Origin: Streptomyces subrutilus
GTDB taxonomy: Bacteria > Actinomycetota > Actinomycetes > Streptomycetales > Streptomycetaceae
Direction of reading: 5' to 3'
DNA: 64,000 nt
Assembly (NCBI RefSeq): GCF_008704535.1
Contig: NZ_CP023701.1
Span: 1,984,001-2,048,000 of the forward strand
The position numbers were made by a program, and so were the translations under genes. A model generated the notes under the pieces. It saw only the letters and a list, made by a program, of their open reading frames with translations, ran no database searches and was not told the DNA's origin. Positions 31,319 to 40,635 of this stretch are shown piece by piece. Within the stretch, counting starts at the first letter, position 1. The number at the start of each line of letters is the position of its first letter.

Positions 31319-33504
31319 GCAGCATCCCCGATTTCTCCGAGCTCGCCCTGGACGGCGCCGGCCCCTCGGCCGGCTCCGAGGAGCAGTGGCGCGCCGCGGT
31401 CAAGGAGTCCACCGGGACCGCCCCGGCCGACCTGCTGTGGGAGACCCCCGAGGGCATCGGCGTGCAGCCGCTGTACACCGGGCGGGACCTGGAGGGCCTG
31501 GACTTCCTGCGGACCTATCCCGGCGTGGCCCCGTACCTGCGCGGGCCGTACCCGACGATGTACGTCAACCAGCCCTGGACCATCCGCCAGTACGCCGGCT
31601 TCTCCACGGCCGAGGAGTCGAACGCCTTCTACCGGCGCAACCTCGCCTCAGGCCAGAAGGGCCTGTCGGTCGCCTTCGACCTGCCGACGCACCGCGGCTA
31701 CGACAGCGACCACCCGCGCGTGACCGGCGACGTCGGCATGGCCGGCGTGGCGATCGACTCGATCTACGACATGCGGCAGCTGTTCGACGGGATCCCGCTC
31801 GACCGGATGTCGGTGTCGATGACGATGAACGGCGCGGTGCTGCCCGTCCTCGCCCTCTACATCGTGGCGGCGGAGGAGCAGGGCGTCTCCCCCGACAAGC
31901 TCGCCGGGACCATCCAGAACGACATCCTCAAGGAGTTCATGGTCCGCAACACCTACATCTACCCGCCCAAGCCCTCGATGCGGATCATCTCCGACATCTT
32001 CTCCTTCACCTCGCAGAAGATGCCCCGGTACAACTCGATCTCCATCTCCGGCTACCACATCCAGGAGGCCGGGGCCACGGCCGACCTGGAGCTGGCGTAC
32101 ACGCTGGCCGACGGCGTGGAGTACCTGCGGGCCGGGCAGGCCGTCGGGCTGGACGTGGACGCGTTCGCACCGCGCCTGTCGTTCTTCTGGGCGATCGGCA
32201 TGAACTTCTTCATGGAGGTCGCGAAGCTGCGCGCCGCCCGCCTGCTGTGGGCGCGCCTGGTGGGGCAGTTCGACCCGAAGAACGCCAAGTCGCTCTCGCT
32301 GCGCACCCATTCGCAGACCTCGGGCTGGTCGCTGACCGCGCAGGACGTCTTCAACAACGTGACGCGCACCTGCATCGAGGCGATGGCCGCGACCCAGGGG
32401 CACACCCAGTCGCTGCACACCAACGCCCTGGACGAGGCCCTCGCCCTGCCCACCGACTTCTCGGCGCGCATCGCCCGCAACACGCAGCTGCTGCTCCAGC
32501 AGGAGTCGGGCACCTGCCGGTCCATCGACCCGTGGGGCGGCAGCGCGTACGTCGAGAAGCTGACGTACGACCTGGCCCGGCGGGCCTGGCAGCACATCCA
32601 GGAGGTCGAGGCGGCCGGCGGCATGGCGCAGGCCATCGACGCGGGCATCCCCAAGCTGCGCGTGGAGGAGGCCGCGGCCCGCACCCAGGCGCGGATCGAC
32701 TCCGGGCGGCAGCCGGTGATCGGCGTGAACAAGTACCGGGTGGCCACAGACGAGGAGATCGACGTACTGAAGGTCGACAACTCCTCGGTGCGCAGCCGGC
32801 AGATCGCCAAGCTGCGGCGGCTGCGCGAGGAGCGCGACGAGGCGCACACGCAGGACACGCTGCGGGCGCTGACGAACGCGGCGGGCAGCGGCGAGGGCAA
32901 CCTGCTGGCGCTCGCGGTGGACGCGGCCCGCGCCAAGGCGACCGTGGGCGAGATCTCGGACGCGCTGGAGAAGGTGTACGGGCGGCACGCGAGCCAGATC
33001 CGTACCATCTCGGGTGTGTACCGCATGGAAGCAGGCGCGTCCCCGTCCGTGGAGCGCACGCGCGCGCTCGTGGACCGCTTCGAGGAGGCGGAGGGCCGGC
33101 GTCCGCGCATCCTCGTCGCGAAGATGGGCCAGGACGGCCACGACCGCGGACAGAAGGTGATCGCCACGGCCTTCGCCGACCTGGGCTTCGACGTGGACGT
33201 CGGCCCGCTCTTCCAGACCCCGGCGGAGGTGGCCCGCCAGGCCGTCGAGGCGGACGTCCACGTCGTGGGCGTCTCGTCGCTGGCGGCCGGCCACCTGACC
33301 CTCGTACCGGCGCTGCGCGAGCAGCTGGCGGAGGAGGGGCGCGAGGACATCATGATCGTCGTGGGCGGGGTCATCCCGCCCGCGGACGTGCCCACGCTGC
33401 TGGAGATGGGTGCGACGGCCGTCTTCCCGCCCGGCACGGTCATCCCGGACGCCGCCCACGACCTGGTGACGCGGCTGGCCGCGGACCTGGGCCACGAGCT
33501 GTAG
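31315..33504 (+). CDS. mutB: Methylmalonyl-CoA mutase, large (catalytic) subunit
   Basis: The 729-residue catalytic subunit. The barrel ([81 protein letters not shown]) is followed by a cobalamin-binding domain with D607-G-H609-D-R-G, the base-off histidine motif. In Streptomyces the enzyme feeds methylmalonyl-CoA to polyketide synthesis or takes propionate carbon into the TCA cycle. The GTG start overlaps the mutA stop, so subunits are coupled. meaB follows 12 bp later. Confidence 0.95.
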   Translation: MSSIPDFSELALDGAGPSAGSEEQWRAAVKESTGTAPADLLWETPEGIGVQPLYTGRDLEGLDFLRTYPGVAPYLRGPYPTMYVNQPWTIRQYAGFSTAEESNAFYRRNLASGQKGLSVAFDLPTHRGYDSDHPRVTGDVGMAGVAIDSIYDMRQLFDGIPLDRMSVSMTMNGAVLPVLALYIVAAEEQGVSPDKLAGTIQNDILKEFMVRNTYIYPPKPSMRIISDIFSFTSQKMPRYNSISISGYHIQEAGATADLELAYTLADGVEYLRAGQAVGLDVDAFAPRLSFFWAIGMNFFMEVAKLRAARLLWARLVGQFDPKNAKSLSLRTHSQTSGWSLTAQDVFNNVTRTCIEAMAATQGHTQSLHTNALDEALALPTDFSARIARNTQLLLQQESGTCRSIDPWGGSAYVEKLTYDLARRAWQHIQEVEAAGGMAQAIDAGIPKLRVEEAAARTQARIDSGRQPVIGVNKYRVATDEEIDVLKVDNSSVRSRQIAKLRRLREERDEAHTQDTLRALTNAAGSGEGNLLALAVDAARAKATVGEISDALEKVYGRHASQIRTISGVYRMEAGASPSVERTRALVDRFEEAEGRRPRILVAKMGQDGHDRGQKVIATAFADLGFDVDVGPLFQTPAEVARQAVEADVHVVGVSSLAAGHLTLVPALREQLAEEGREDIMIVVGGVIPPADVPTLLEMGATAVFPPGTVIPDAAHDLVTRLAADLGHEL

Positions 33505-33516
33505 GCGGCCGGGGCC

Positions 33517-34503
33517 ATGCCGCCGAAGATCGACATCGACGCGTACGCCAAGGGCGTGCTCGACGGGAAGCGCGCGTACGTGGCGCGCGCGATCACCCTG
33601 GTCGAGTCCACCCGGGCGGAGCACCGGGCCTTGGCGCAGTCCCTGTTGACGGAGCTGCTGCCGCACGCGGGGCGGGCGCGGCGGATCGGTATCAGCGGGG
33701 TGCCGGGGGTGGGGAAGTCCACCTTCATCGACGCGTTCGGCACGATGCTGACCGGACTGGGCCACCGGGTCGCGGTCCTGGCCGTGGACCCGTCGTCCAC
33801 CCGGACGGGCGGCTCCATCCTCGGTGACAAGACGCGGATGGAGCGGCTGGCCGTGGACCCGGCGGCGTTCGTCCGCCCGTCGCCCTCGGCGGGGACGCTG
33901 GGCGGCGTCGCGAAGGCCACCCGCGAATCGATGATCGTGATGGAGGCGGCGGGCTACGACGTGGTCCTCGTCGAGACGGTCGGGGTGGGCCAGTCGGAGA
34001 CCACGGTCGCCGGCATGGTCGACTCCTTCCTGCTGCTCTCGCTGGCCCGGACGGGCGATCAGCTCCAGGGCATCAAGAAGGGCGTCCTGGAGCTGGCGGA
34101 CGTCCTGGCGGTCAACAAGGCCGACGGCCCGCACGAACGCGACGCCAAGGCCGCCGCCCGCGAACTGTCGGGCGCGCTGCGCCTGATGCACCCGGCCGAC
34201 GCGGCGTGGACCCCGCCGGTGCTGACGTGCAGCGCCCGGGAGTCGGCGGGCCTGGACGAGGTGTGGAACCGGCTGGAGCAGCACCGGACGCTGCTGGAGG
34301 CGGGGGGCCGGCTGGCGGCGAAGCGGGCGGCCCAGCAGGTGGAGTGGACCTGGTCCATGGTCCGCGACGCCCTCCTGGAACGCCTGCGCGCGAACCCGGC
34401 CGTACGCGAACTGGCCCCGGCCCTGGAAGCGGCGGTCCGGGCAGGCACCCTGACCCCCACCTCGGCGGCGGACACCATCCTGTCCGCGTTCACCCGCCCC
34501 TGA
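33517..34503 (+). CDS. meaB: MeaB GTPase chaperone of methylmalonyl-CoA mutase
   Basis: A G3E-family GTPase that protects and reloads the mutase with adenosylcobalamin. The 328-residue protein has Walker A GVPGVGKST at 61-69, a Walker B-like ILVETVGVGQSE equivalent (VVLVETVGVGQSET) and the base-recognition NKAD (LAVNKADGPHE). The C-terminal dimerisation helices follow. It completes the mutA-mutB-meaB operon with a 12-bp gap. No methylmalonyl-CoA epimerase lies beside it. Confidence 0.94.
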   Translation: MPPKIDIDAYAKGVLDGKRAYVARAITLVESTRAEHRALAQSLLTELLPHAGRARRIGISGVPGVGKSTFIDAFGTMLTGLGHRVAVLAVDPSSTRTGGSILGDKTRMERLAVDPAAFVRPSPSAGTLGGVAKATRESMIVMEAAGYDVVLVETVGVGQSETTVAGMVDSFLLLSLARTGDQLQGIKKGVLELADVLAVNKADGPHERDAKAAARELSGALRLMHPADAAWTPPVLTCSARESAGLDEVWNRLEQHRTLLEAGGRLAAKRAAQQVEWTWSMVRDALLERLRANPAVRELAPALEAAVRAGTLTPTSAADTILSAFTRP

Positions 34504-34516
34504 CGGCAACGGCGCC

Positions 34517-34565
34517 GGGGCGGGAGTGGTGGGGCGGGGGTGGTGGGGCGGGGGTGGTGGGGCTA
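34517..34565 (+). repeat. Three tandem 14-bp G-rich units between convergent genes
   Basis: GGGGCGGGAGTGGT (34517-34530) is followed by two copies of GGGGCGGGGGTGGT (34531-34558) and a partial fourth unit. Many runs of four or more G on the + strand make it a strong G-quadruplex candidate. It fills the 59-bp space between the meaB stop and the asparaginase stop (34563) and is the only candidate terminator there. Confidence 0.75.
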
Positions 34566-35564
34566 GGCCCCGACGAGGACCGCTCCGTCGGCCCCCAGCG
34601 CCTGCCGCAGCAGTCCGACGCGCCGCCCCCCGTCGGCACTGCCCAGCAACGCCGACAGCACCGCGATCCGCGTCTGCCCGGCCCGCAGCGTCCCGGCCGG
34701 CACGGCCCCGGCCGCGACCAGGTCCACGGCTCCGCCGTGCGTGTAGATCTCGGTGACCGGCCCGGCAGCGACCCGCGTGGTGAGCGCGACGAGCACCCCG
34801 TTCGCGACGGCGGCCCGCACGGCGTCCACGATCTCCGGGGTCGCGTTCCCGGCCCCCGTGCCGACCAGCACGATGCCGCTCGCGCCCGCCGCCACGGCGG
34901 CGTTCAGCAGGACCGGGTCGCCGTCGGCGTGGTGCATCACCATGTCGACCCGCGGCGGCACCTCGGGCATCGCGGGCAGCGGCAGGCTCTCGGGCCGCTG
35001 CTGCCCGCGCAGCACCACGACCTTGCCGAAGCCGACCTTGCCGAGCGGTTCCCGCGACGGGTCGGCGAACGCGTCCAGGGCCACGGCCTGCGTCTTCACC
35101 GTCCCGCGGGCGGCGTGCACCCGGCCCGCGAACACGATCAGCACCCCCAGCCCGCGCGCGGTCGACGCGGTCAGCAGGGCGTCGTACAGGTTCCCGGGCC
35201 CGTCCCCGTCCTCGCTCCCCATCGGCAGCTGCGACCCGGTGAACACCACCGGCCGCTCGTCGTGGTGGTGGAGGTCGACGAGGAACGCCGACTCCTCCAG
35301 GGTGTCGGTGCCGTGGGTGACGACGATGCCGTCCACCCCGGGGTCGGCGAGCACCTCGTGCACGGTGCGCAGCAGGGTCAGCTGGTGGGCGGTGGTGAGC
35401 CGCGGGCTGTTCACGCTGAACAGGTCGACCAGCTCGACGGTGATGCCCTCGGGCAGCGGTGCGGTGGCGACGACCTCGCTGCCGTCGGCGTCCGCGGCGA
35501 ATCCGGAGCCCTGCCAGCGGCTGGCTATGGTCCCGCCGGTGCTGATGACGACGATCCGTCCCAT
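34563..35564 (-). CDS. ansA: L-asparaginase
   Basis: Hydrolyses asparagine to aspartate and ammonia. The 333-residue protein has both signature threonine motifs, VISTGGTIAS (T9/T12) and IVVTHGTDTLEES, and the KTQAVALDAF region. The ATG at 35564 puts the strand directly at the N-terminus with no signal peptide, so it should be cytoplasmic. A TTG at 35612 would add 16 residues. It is divergent from an Lrp/AsnC-type regulator, a classical arrangement for a regulator sensing an amino acid and controlling its catabolic gene. Confidence 0.9.
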   Translation of the reverse strand: MGRIVVISTGGTIASRWQGSGFAADADGSEVVATAPLPEGITVELVDLFSVNSPRLTTAHQLTLLRTVHEVLADPGVDGIVVTHGTDTLEESAFLVDLHHHDERPVVFTGSQLPMGSEDGDGPGNLYDALLTASTARGLGVLIVFAGRVHAARGTVKTQAVALDAFADPSREPLGKVGFGKVVVLRGQQRPESLPLPAMPEVPPRVDMVMHHADGDPVLLNAAVAAGASGIVLVGTGAGNATPEIVDAVRAAVANGVLVALTTRVAAGPVTEIYTHGGAVDLVAAGAVPAGTLRAGQTRIAVLSALLGSADGGRRVGLLRQALGADGAVLVGA

Positions 35565-35611
35565 GGCCGTGGCCCTTCCCTCAGTCTCGTACGCGCAGAC
35601 GACAGTCGGCA

Positions 35612-35643
35612 ATGATAGAGAGATCTACGCGCAATGCGATTGC
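35612..35643. promoter_or_regulatory. Promoter elements and palindrome in the asparaginase/lrp gap
   Basis: GCAAT-gcg-ATTGC (35631-35643) is a perfect 13-bp palindrome. On the minus strand TATCAT (35617-35612) is a good -10 box for asparaginase, and the palindrome falls over its -35 region. An Lrp/AsnC protein binding here could control both genes. Confidence 0.5.
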
Positions 35644-35687
35644 CAATCTGACCGCACCTGTCACATTGGGTACGTAATAATTGCGCG

Positions 35688-36137
35688 ATGGACGCCATTG
35701 ACAGAGATATCTTGCGCGAGCTCCAGGCCGACGGCCGACTCAGCAACCAGGAGCTCGCCCAGCGCGTGGGCCTGACCCCCTCCCCCTGCATGCGCCGGGT
35801 CCGCCAGCTCGAACAGGACGGGGTGATCCAGGGCTACCACGCCGTGATCGACCCGGAGGCGGTGGGCCGCGGCTTCGAGGTCCTGGTCTCGGTCGAGGTC
35901 CGCCGCGACCGCGAGGCGGTCGAAACCTTCGAGGCGGCCCTCCAGGAGATCCCCGACGTCATCGAGGCCTACCGCCTCTTCGGCAGCCCCGGCTGCCTGC
36001 TCCGCATCGCGGTGGCGGACCTGCGCGCATACGAACGCCTGTGGATCGAGAAGCTCACGGCCCTCACCGGGGTCACCGAGGTCAACTCCCAGATCATCAT
36101 GAAGCGCATCAAGGAACCCACGGGCCTGCCCGTCTGA
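35688..36137 (+). CDS. Lrp/AsnC-family transcriptional regulator
   Basis: A 149-residue protein with an N-terminal helix-turn-helix (DILRELQADGRLSNQELAQRVGLTPSPCMRRVRQLEQDG) and a C-terminal RAM ligand-binding/oligomerisation domain (GFEVLVSVEVRRDREAVETF, SPGCLLRIAVADLRAYERL). It diverges from asparaginase across 123 bp containing an AT-rich palindrome, so it probably regulates that gene and itself. The ATG has no clear ribosome-binding site, and the AT-rich TACGTAATAATT lies 8-19 bp before it, so translation may be leaderless. The effector, asparagine or another amino acid, is not known. Confidence 0.9.
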   Translation: MDAIDRDILRELQADGRLSNQELAQRVGLTPSPCMRRVRQLEQDGVIQGYHAVIDPEAVGRGFEVLVSVEVRRDREAVETFEAALQEIPDVIEAYRLFGSPGCLLRIAVADLRAYERLWIEKLTALTGVTEVNSQIIMKRIKEPTGLPV

Positions 36138-36210
36138 CCGCGGAAAGCCGACCGGGACACCGCCCGCCCCCGGAACGACCGCCGCCACGTCGCCGGGCAG
36201 TACAGAAGCA

Positions 36211-36234
36211 GGCCGGCCGGAAGCGGGGCCGGCC
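36211..36234. terminator. Hairpin between lrp and the RNA methyltransferase
   Basis: GGCCGGC (36211-36217) pairs with GCCGGCC (36228-36234) around a ten-base loop, between two convergent genes. Confidence 0.5.
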
Positions 36235-36270
36235 CGACCCGAGCCCCGCACCCCGCCAATCGAGCCCGGC

Positions 36271-37602
36271 TCAGGCGTCCTTCACGACCCGCTCAAGGAT
36301 CGCCACGCACTCCACGTGGTGGGTCATCGGGAACAGGTCGAAGACGCGCAGCGTGCGGACCTTGTAGCCGTTCTCCTTGAAGTAGCCCAGGTCGCGGGCC
36401 AGGGCCGCCGGGTCGCAGGCCACGTAGGCGATGCGGCGCGCCGAGAGGCCCGCGATGTGGCGGACCGTCTGCTTGCCCGCGCCCGCGCGGGGCGGGTCCA
36501 GGACCACCAGGTCGCACTCGGTGATGCCGGTCTTCGGGAGGATCTGCTCGACCTTGCCCTGCTCGATCCGGACCCGGGGGAAGTCGGCCAGGTTGTGCCG
36601 GGCGTCCTCGACCGCGCGCTTCGTGGACTCGATGCCGAGCACCGCGCCCGTCTCGCCGAGCCGTTCCGCCAGCGCGCCCGCGAAGATGCCGACCCCGCAG
36701 TACAGGTCGAGGGCCATCTCGCCCTTGCGCGGCATCAGGCCCTGCATGACCGCCTTGATCAGGGTGTCCGCGGCCTGGGGGTGGACCTGCCAGAAGCCGC
36801 CCATGCCCACGCGGTACGTACGGCCGTCCGCCCGCTCCCGTACGAAGGGGCGGCCGTGGACCCGGTGGACCCCGCCGTCCTTCTCCTCGACCCGCAGCAC
36901 CGACACCGGCTTGTCCAGCTCCACCAGGGGGAGGCGGCCGCCGGGGCGGGGGGTGAGGACGACCTGGCGGTCCTGGGAGCCGGTGGCCGCGATGGCCTCG
37001 ACCGTGGCCATCTGGGGCCAGTCCTGCTTCTCGATGCCCAGCTCGCTGACGCCCGGCGCCGCGATCATGCAGTGGTCGATCAGCTCGATGTCGTGCGAGC
37101 GGTGCCGGCGCAGGCCGGCGTTGCCGTCCTCGTCGATCGCGAACTGCACGCGGGTGCGCCACTGCGGGACCTCGCCGGCCGGCAGCTTGTCGCCCTCGGC
37201 CGGCATGACCGTGCCGTCCCAGCCGGCCTCCTCGGGGGTCAGTCCGGCGAGCCGCTTGAGCTGCTCGGCGACGACCTCGCCCTTGAGCCGGCGCTGGGCG
37301 CCGGGCTTGGCGTGCTGCCAGTCGCAGCCGCCGCACTTGCCGGGGCCGGCGTACGGGCACGGGGCGGCGACGCGGTCCTTGGAGGCGTCGAGCACGGTGA
37401 TCGCGTCGGCGCGCAGGAAGCGGGAGTCGGTGTCGCCCTCGGTGACCTTGGCGACGACCTTCTCGCCCGGCAGGGTGTGGCGGACGAAGAGGACCCGGCC
37501 CTCGGCGGTCCGGGCGATGCAGTGGCCGCCGTGCGCGACGGGGCCGACCTCGACCTCGTACTCCTCCCCGACCAGTGACTGCTTCTCGATCTGCTCGGTC
37601 AT
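36271..37602 (-). CDS. TrmA/RlmD-type tRNA/rRNA (uracil-5-)-methyltransferase
   Basis: A 443-residue SAM-dependent RNA m5U methyltransferase. Modules in order: TRAM RNA-binding domain (VGEEYEVEVGPVAHGGHCIAR...DAITVL), the iron-sulfur-type cysteine group CPYAGPGKCGGCDWQH, and the methyltransferase core with DLYCGVGIFAG, DLVVLDPPRAG and the catalytic cysteine in VACDPAALARDLG. Family members modify 23S rRNA U1939 or U747, or tRNA U54; which applies here is not clear. It lies downstream of the KimA-like transporter on the same strand with a 104-bp gap. Confidence 0.88.
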   Translation of the reverse strand: MTEQIEKQSLVGEEYEVEVGPVAHGGHCIARTAEGRVLFVRHTLPGEKVVAKVTEGDTDSRFLRADAITVLDASKDRVAAPCPYAGPGKCGGCDWQHAKPGAQRRLKGEVVAEQLKRLAGLTPEEAGWDGTVMPAEGDKLPAGEVPQWRTRVQFAIDEDGNAGLRRHRSHDIELIDHCMIAAPGVSELGIEKQDWPQMATVEAIAATGSQDRQVVLTPRPGGRLPLVELDKPVSVLRVEEKDGGVHRVHGRPFVRERADGRTYRVGMGGFWQVHPQAADTLIKAVMQGLMPRKGEMALDLYCGVGIFAGALAERLGETGAVLGIESTKRAVEDARHNLADFPRVRIEQGKVEQILPKTGITECDLVVLDPPRAGAGKQTVRHIAGLSARRIAYVACDPAALARDLGYFKENGYKVRTLRVFDLFPMTHHVECVAILERVVKDA

Positions 37603-37706
37603 GGTGGGGAGACTCCAAAAAATAAACGGGAACGGCCGGACGACCGACCCACCAGTTTACGTGGATCCCGTCCGACCGTTCGCCACCCCTGCCCCGCCCC
37701 GCGGCC

Positions 37707-39758
37707 CTACTTCGCCGCCGGGTCCTTCGGCGGCCGCGGCGTGTCCACCGGGCCTCGGCGGACGGCGCCGGGCGGGCTCCACTCCTGGCGCTTCTTGGCC
37801 CGGCGCTTCGCGAGCTCCGAGGACTCCAGCTGGTAGGGCACCGAGGTGACCATCACACCGGGGGTGAACAGCAGCCGGCCCTTGAGCCGCAGCGCGCTCT
37901 GGTTGTGCAGGAGGTGCTCGTACCAGCGGCCGACGACGTACTCGGGGATGTACACGCTGACGGCGTCGCGCGGGTTCTCGCTGCGCAGCCCCTTCACGTA
38001 CTCGACGACCGGGCGGGTGATCTCCCGGTACGGGGAGTCGAGGATCTTGAGCGGGACGTTGATCCCGCGCTGTTCCCAGTCCGCGCGCAGCGCCTTGGTC
38101 TCGGCCGGGTCGACGCTGATGCTGAGCGCTTCCAGGGTGTCCGAGCGGGTCAGCTTGGCGAAGGCCAGGGCGCGCAGGGTGGGCTTGTGGACCTTGGAGA
38201 CCAGCACGATGGAGTGCACCCGCGAGGGCCGCACGCTGTCGTCGCTGGGGCCTTCGGCGGCCGCGATCTCGTGGGCGACGCGGTCGTAGTGCTTGCGGAT
38301 CGCGGTCATGGTCCCGTAGAAGATCACCATGCCGAGGAGGGCCACCCAGGCGCCGTGCGTGAACTTGGTCGCGAGGACGACGACCAGGACCATGCCGGTG
38401 AAGAAGGCGCCGAAGGTGTTGATGGCCCGGGAGCGGTGCATCCGGCGGCGGACGGCGACGTCGCGCTCCGACTTCAGGTGCCGGTTCCAGTGCCGGACCA
38501 TGCCGATCTGGCTCAGCGTGAAGGAGACGAAGACACCGACGATGTAGAGCTGGATCAGCTTCGTCGAGTCGGCGTCGTAGAGCCACACGAGCAGCATGGC
38601 GGCGCCGGCCAGGAGCACGATGCCGTTGGAGAAGGCGAGCCGGTCGCCGCGGGTGTGCAGCTGGCGCGGCAGGTAGCGGTCCTGGGCGAGGATCGAGCCG
38701 AGCAGCGGGAAGCCGTTGTACGCGGTGTTGGCGGCCAGGAAGAGGACCAGCGCGGTGGCCGCGGCCAGGACGATGAAGAGGAAGCTTCCGTCGCCGAAGA
38801 CGGCTTCGGCGACCTGCGAGATCACCGGGTGCTGTACGTATCCGGAGCCGACGGGGGTGCCGTCCTGGAGCAGGTCGGTGGCGGGGCTCTCGGCCATCTT
38901 GACGTCGGTGGCGAGCGCCAGGCCGATGATCCCGCAGAACATGGTGACGGCCAGACCGCCCATGAGGGCGAGGGTGGTGGCCGCGTTCTTGCTCTTGGGT
39001 TTGCGGAAGGCGGGGACGCCGTTGCTGATGGCCTCGACGCCGGTCAGGGCCGCACAGCCGGAGGAAAAGGCTCTCAGCAGCAGGAAGACGAGTGCGAATC
39101 CGGCGATCCCCTGGTGTTCGGGTTTGATCTCCAGATCCGCGGTCGGAGCCTTCATGGTGTCGTCGAGCACGATGCCCTTGAACGCACCCCAGGCGATCAT
39201 GACGAAAACCGCGCCGACGAAGACGTACGTCGGGATCGCGAAGAGGTTCCCGGATTCCTTCACGCCGCGCAGATTCATCAGCGTGAGCAGCAAAATCATG
39301 ATCATCGCCGAGAGCACCTTGTGCTCGATGACGAAATGCACCGCGGAGCCGAGGTTCTCGACTCCGGAGGAGATGGAGACGGCGACGGTCAGGACGTAGT
39401 CGACGAGCAGGGCGCTCGCGACGGTGAGGCCGGCCTTGGGCCCGAGGTTGGTGTTGGCGACCTCGTAGTCACCGCCGCCGCTGGGGTAGGCGTGGACGTT
39501 CTGCCGGTAGGAGGCCACCACGGTGAACATCAGCACGACGACCGCCGCGGCGATCCACGGGCTGAAGTGGTACGCGGAAACACCCGCGATCGACAGGACC
39601 AGCAGGACCTCGCCCGGGGCGTAGGCCACGGAGGAGAGCGGGTCGGACGCGAACACGGGTAGGGCGATCCGCTTGGGGAGGAGTGTTTCTCCCAGGCGGT
39701 CGCTGCGTAGCGCCCGGCCGATCAGGATCCGTTTGGGCACGTCGGTCAGTTTGGACAC
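37707..39758 (-). CDS. KimA-like APC-superfamily potassium transporter
   Basis: A 683-residue membrane protein with about 12 hydrophobic segments in the first 440 residues and a ~200-residue cytoplasmic C-terminal domain. The residues aligned by eye to the potassium site of B. subtilis KimA are present with a constant offset: D39 and Y46 (FASDPLSSVAYAPGE), D120 and Y121 (LLVDYVLTVAVS), plus the shared YRQNVHAYPSGGGDYEVAN. It is therefore better called KimA-like (K+/H+ uptake) than a generic amino acid permease. Two TrkA-type genes diverge from it and KdpED lies nearby, which supports K+ transport. The -10 box ends eight bases before ATG, giving an essentially leaderless mRNA. Confidence 0.82.
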   Translation of the reverse strand: MSKLTDVPKRILIGRALRSDRLGETLLPKRIALPVFASDPLSSVAYAPGEVLLVLSIAGVSAYHFSPWIAAAVVVLMFTVVASYRQNVHAYPSGGGDYEVANTNLGPKAGLTVASALLVDYVLTVAVSISSGVENLGSAVHFVIEHKVLSAMIMILLLTLMNLRGVKESGNLFAIPTYVFVGAVFVMIAWGAFKGIVLDDTMKAPTADLEIKPEHQGIAGFALVFLLLRAFSSGCAALTGVEAISNGVPAFRKPKSKNAATTLALMGGLAVTMFCGIIGLALATDVKMAESPATDLLQDGTPVGSGYVQHPVISQVAEAVFGDGSFLFIVLAAATALVLFLAANTAYNGFPLLGSILAQDRYLPRQLHTRGDRLAFSNGIVLLAGAAMLLVWLYDADSTKLIQLYIVGVFVSFTLSQIGMVRHWNRHLKSERDVAVRRRMHRSRAINTFGAFFTGMVLVVVLATKFTHGAWVALLGMVIFYGTMTAIRKHYDRVAHEIAAAEGPSDDSVRPSRVHSIVLVSKVHKPTLRALAFAKLTRSDTLEALSISVDPAETKALRADWEQRGINVPLKILDSPYREITRPVVEYVKGLRSENPRDAVSVYIPEYVVGRWYEHLLHNQSALRLKGRLLFTPGVMVTSVPYQLESSELAKRRAKKRQEWSPPGAVRRGPVDTPRPPKDPAAK

Positions 39759-39765
39759 GGAGAGG

Positions 39766-39794
39766 ATCGTAAGCGTTCGAAATCAGGCTGACGA
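39766..39794 (-). promoter_or_regulatory. Predicted promoter of the KimA-like gene
   Basis: On the minus strand TCGTCA (39794-39789) and TACGAT (39771-39766) are 17 bases apart. The expected transcription start falls at the ATG, suggesting a leaderless mRNA. Confidence 0.5.
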
Positions 39795-39966
39795 ACCCCC
39801 ACCCCCTCTTACCCCGATCCCGCCGCAATTCCTCCCCCGCTGCACCGCAAGACACCCCGCCCCCGACCGCCCGTGTGTAGCTTGGGCCGTGGTCTGAGAC
39901 CCTGTTAAGCCAGAGCATGCAATGAGGCTGGGAACCAGCGAGTCGCTGACAGCCGGAAGGACGGCC

Positions 39967-40635
39967 GTGCACATCGTCATCATGGGCTGCGGAAGAGTGG
40001 GCTCCGCCCTCGCGCAGACCCTGGAACAGCAGGGGCATACGGTCGCCGTGGTCGACCAGGACCCCACCGCATTCCGCCGGCTGGGCGCCGGCTTCGGCGG
40101 CCGCCGCGTGACCGGGGTCGGCTTCGACCAGGACACCCTGAGGGAGGCCGGGATCGAGGACGCGGGCGCTTTCGCGGCCGTCAGCAGCGGTGACAATTCC
40201 AACATCATCGCGGCCCGCGTGGCCCGGGAGATGTTCGGGGTGGAGAACGTCGCGGCCCGGATCTACGACCCCAAGCGCGCCGAGGTCTACCAGCGCCTGG
40301 GCATCCCCACCGTCGCGACCGTGCGGTGGACCGCCGACCAGATGCTCCGCCGGCTGTTGCCGTCGGGCGCGGAACCGCTGTGGCGCGACCCGAGCGGCGG
40401 TGTGCAGCTCGCCGAGGTGCACACCTCGGCCGCCTGGATCGGCCACAAGGTCAGCAAGCTCCAGGAGGAGACCGGCGTCCGCGTCGCCTTCCTCACCCGT
40501 CTGGGCGAGGCGATGCTGCCCACGTCCGCGACGGTGCTCCAGGAAGGCGACCTCGTCCACGTGATGATGCGCACGGACGAGATCGGCAAGGTCGAGGCGG
40601 CGTTCGCCGAAGGACCCGAGGAGGCACACGCATGA
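39967..40635 (+). CDS. ceoB: TrkA-family potassium-uptake regulator (CeoB-like)
   Basis: A 222-residue RCK protein: an N-terminal Rossmann NAD/nucleotide domain (VHIVIMGCGRVGSALAQTLEQQGHTVAVVDQD) and a C-terminal TrkA_C/RCK_C domain (VQLAEVHTSAAWIGHKVSKLQEETGV...LQEGDLVHVMM). Such proteins gate K+ channels or transporters in response to nucleotides. GGAAGGACGGCC precedes the GTG at 39967. It overlaps ceoC by four bases (ATGA) and diverges from the KimA-like gene across 208 bp, the natural target for its regulation. Confidence 0.9.
   Translation: MHIVIMGCGRVGSALAQTLEQQGHTVAVVDQDPTAFRRLGAGFGGRRVTGVGFDQDTLREAGIEDAGAFAAVSSGDNSNIIAARVAREMFGVENVAARIYDPKRAEVYQRLGIPTVATVRWTADQMLRRLLPSGAEPLWRDPSGGVQLAEVHTSAAWIGHKVSKLQEETGVRVAFLTRLGEAMLPTSATVLQEGDLVHVMMRTDEIGKVEAAFAEGPEEAHA

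Noticed and set aside
39759..39966. c-di-AMP (ydaO) riboswitch between the KimA-like and ceoB genes
   Set aside because: KimA relatives are often so controlled, but the predicted leaderless start leaves no 5' leader and no conserved motif is visible.
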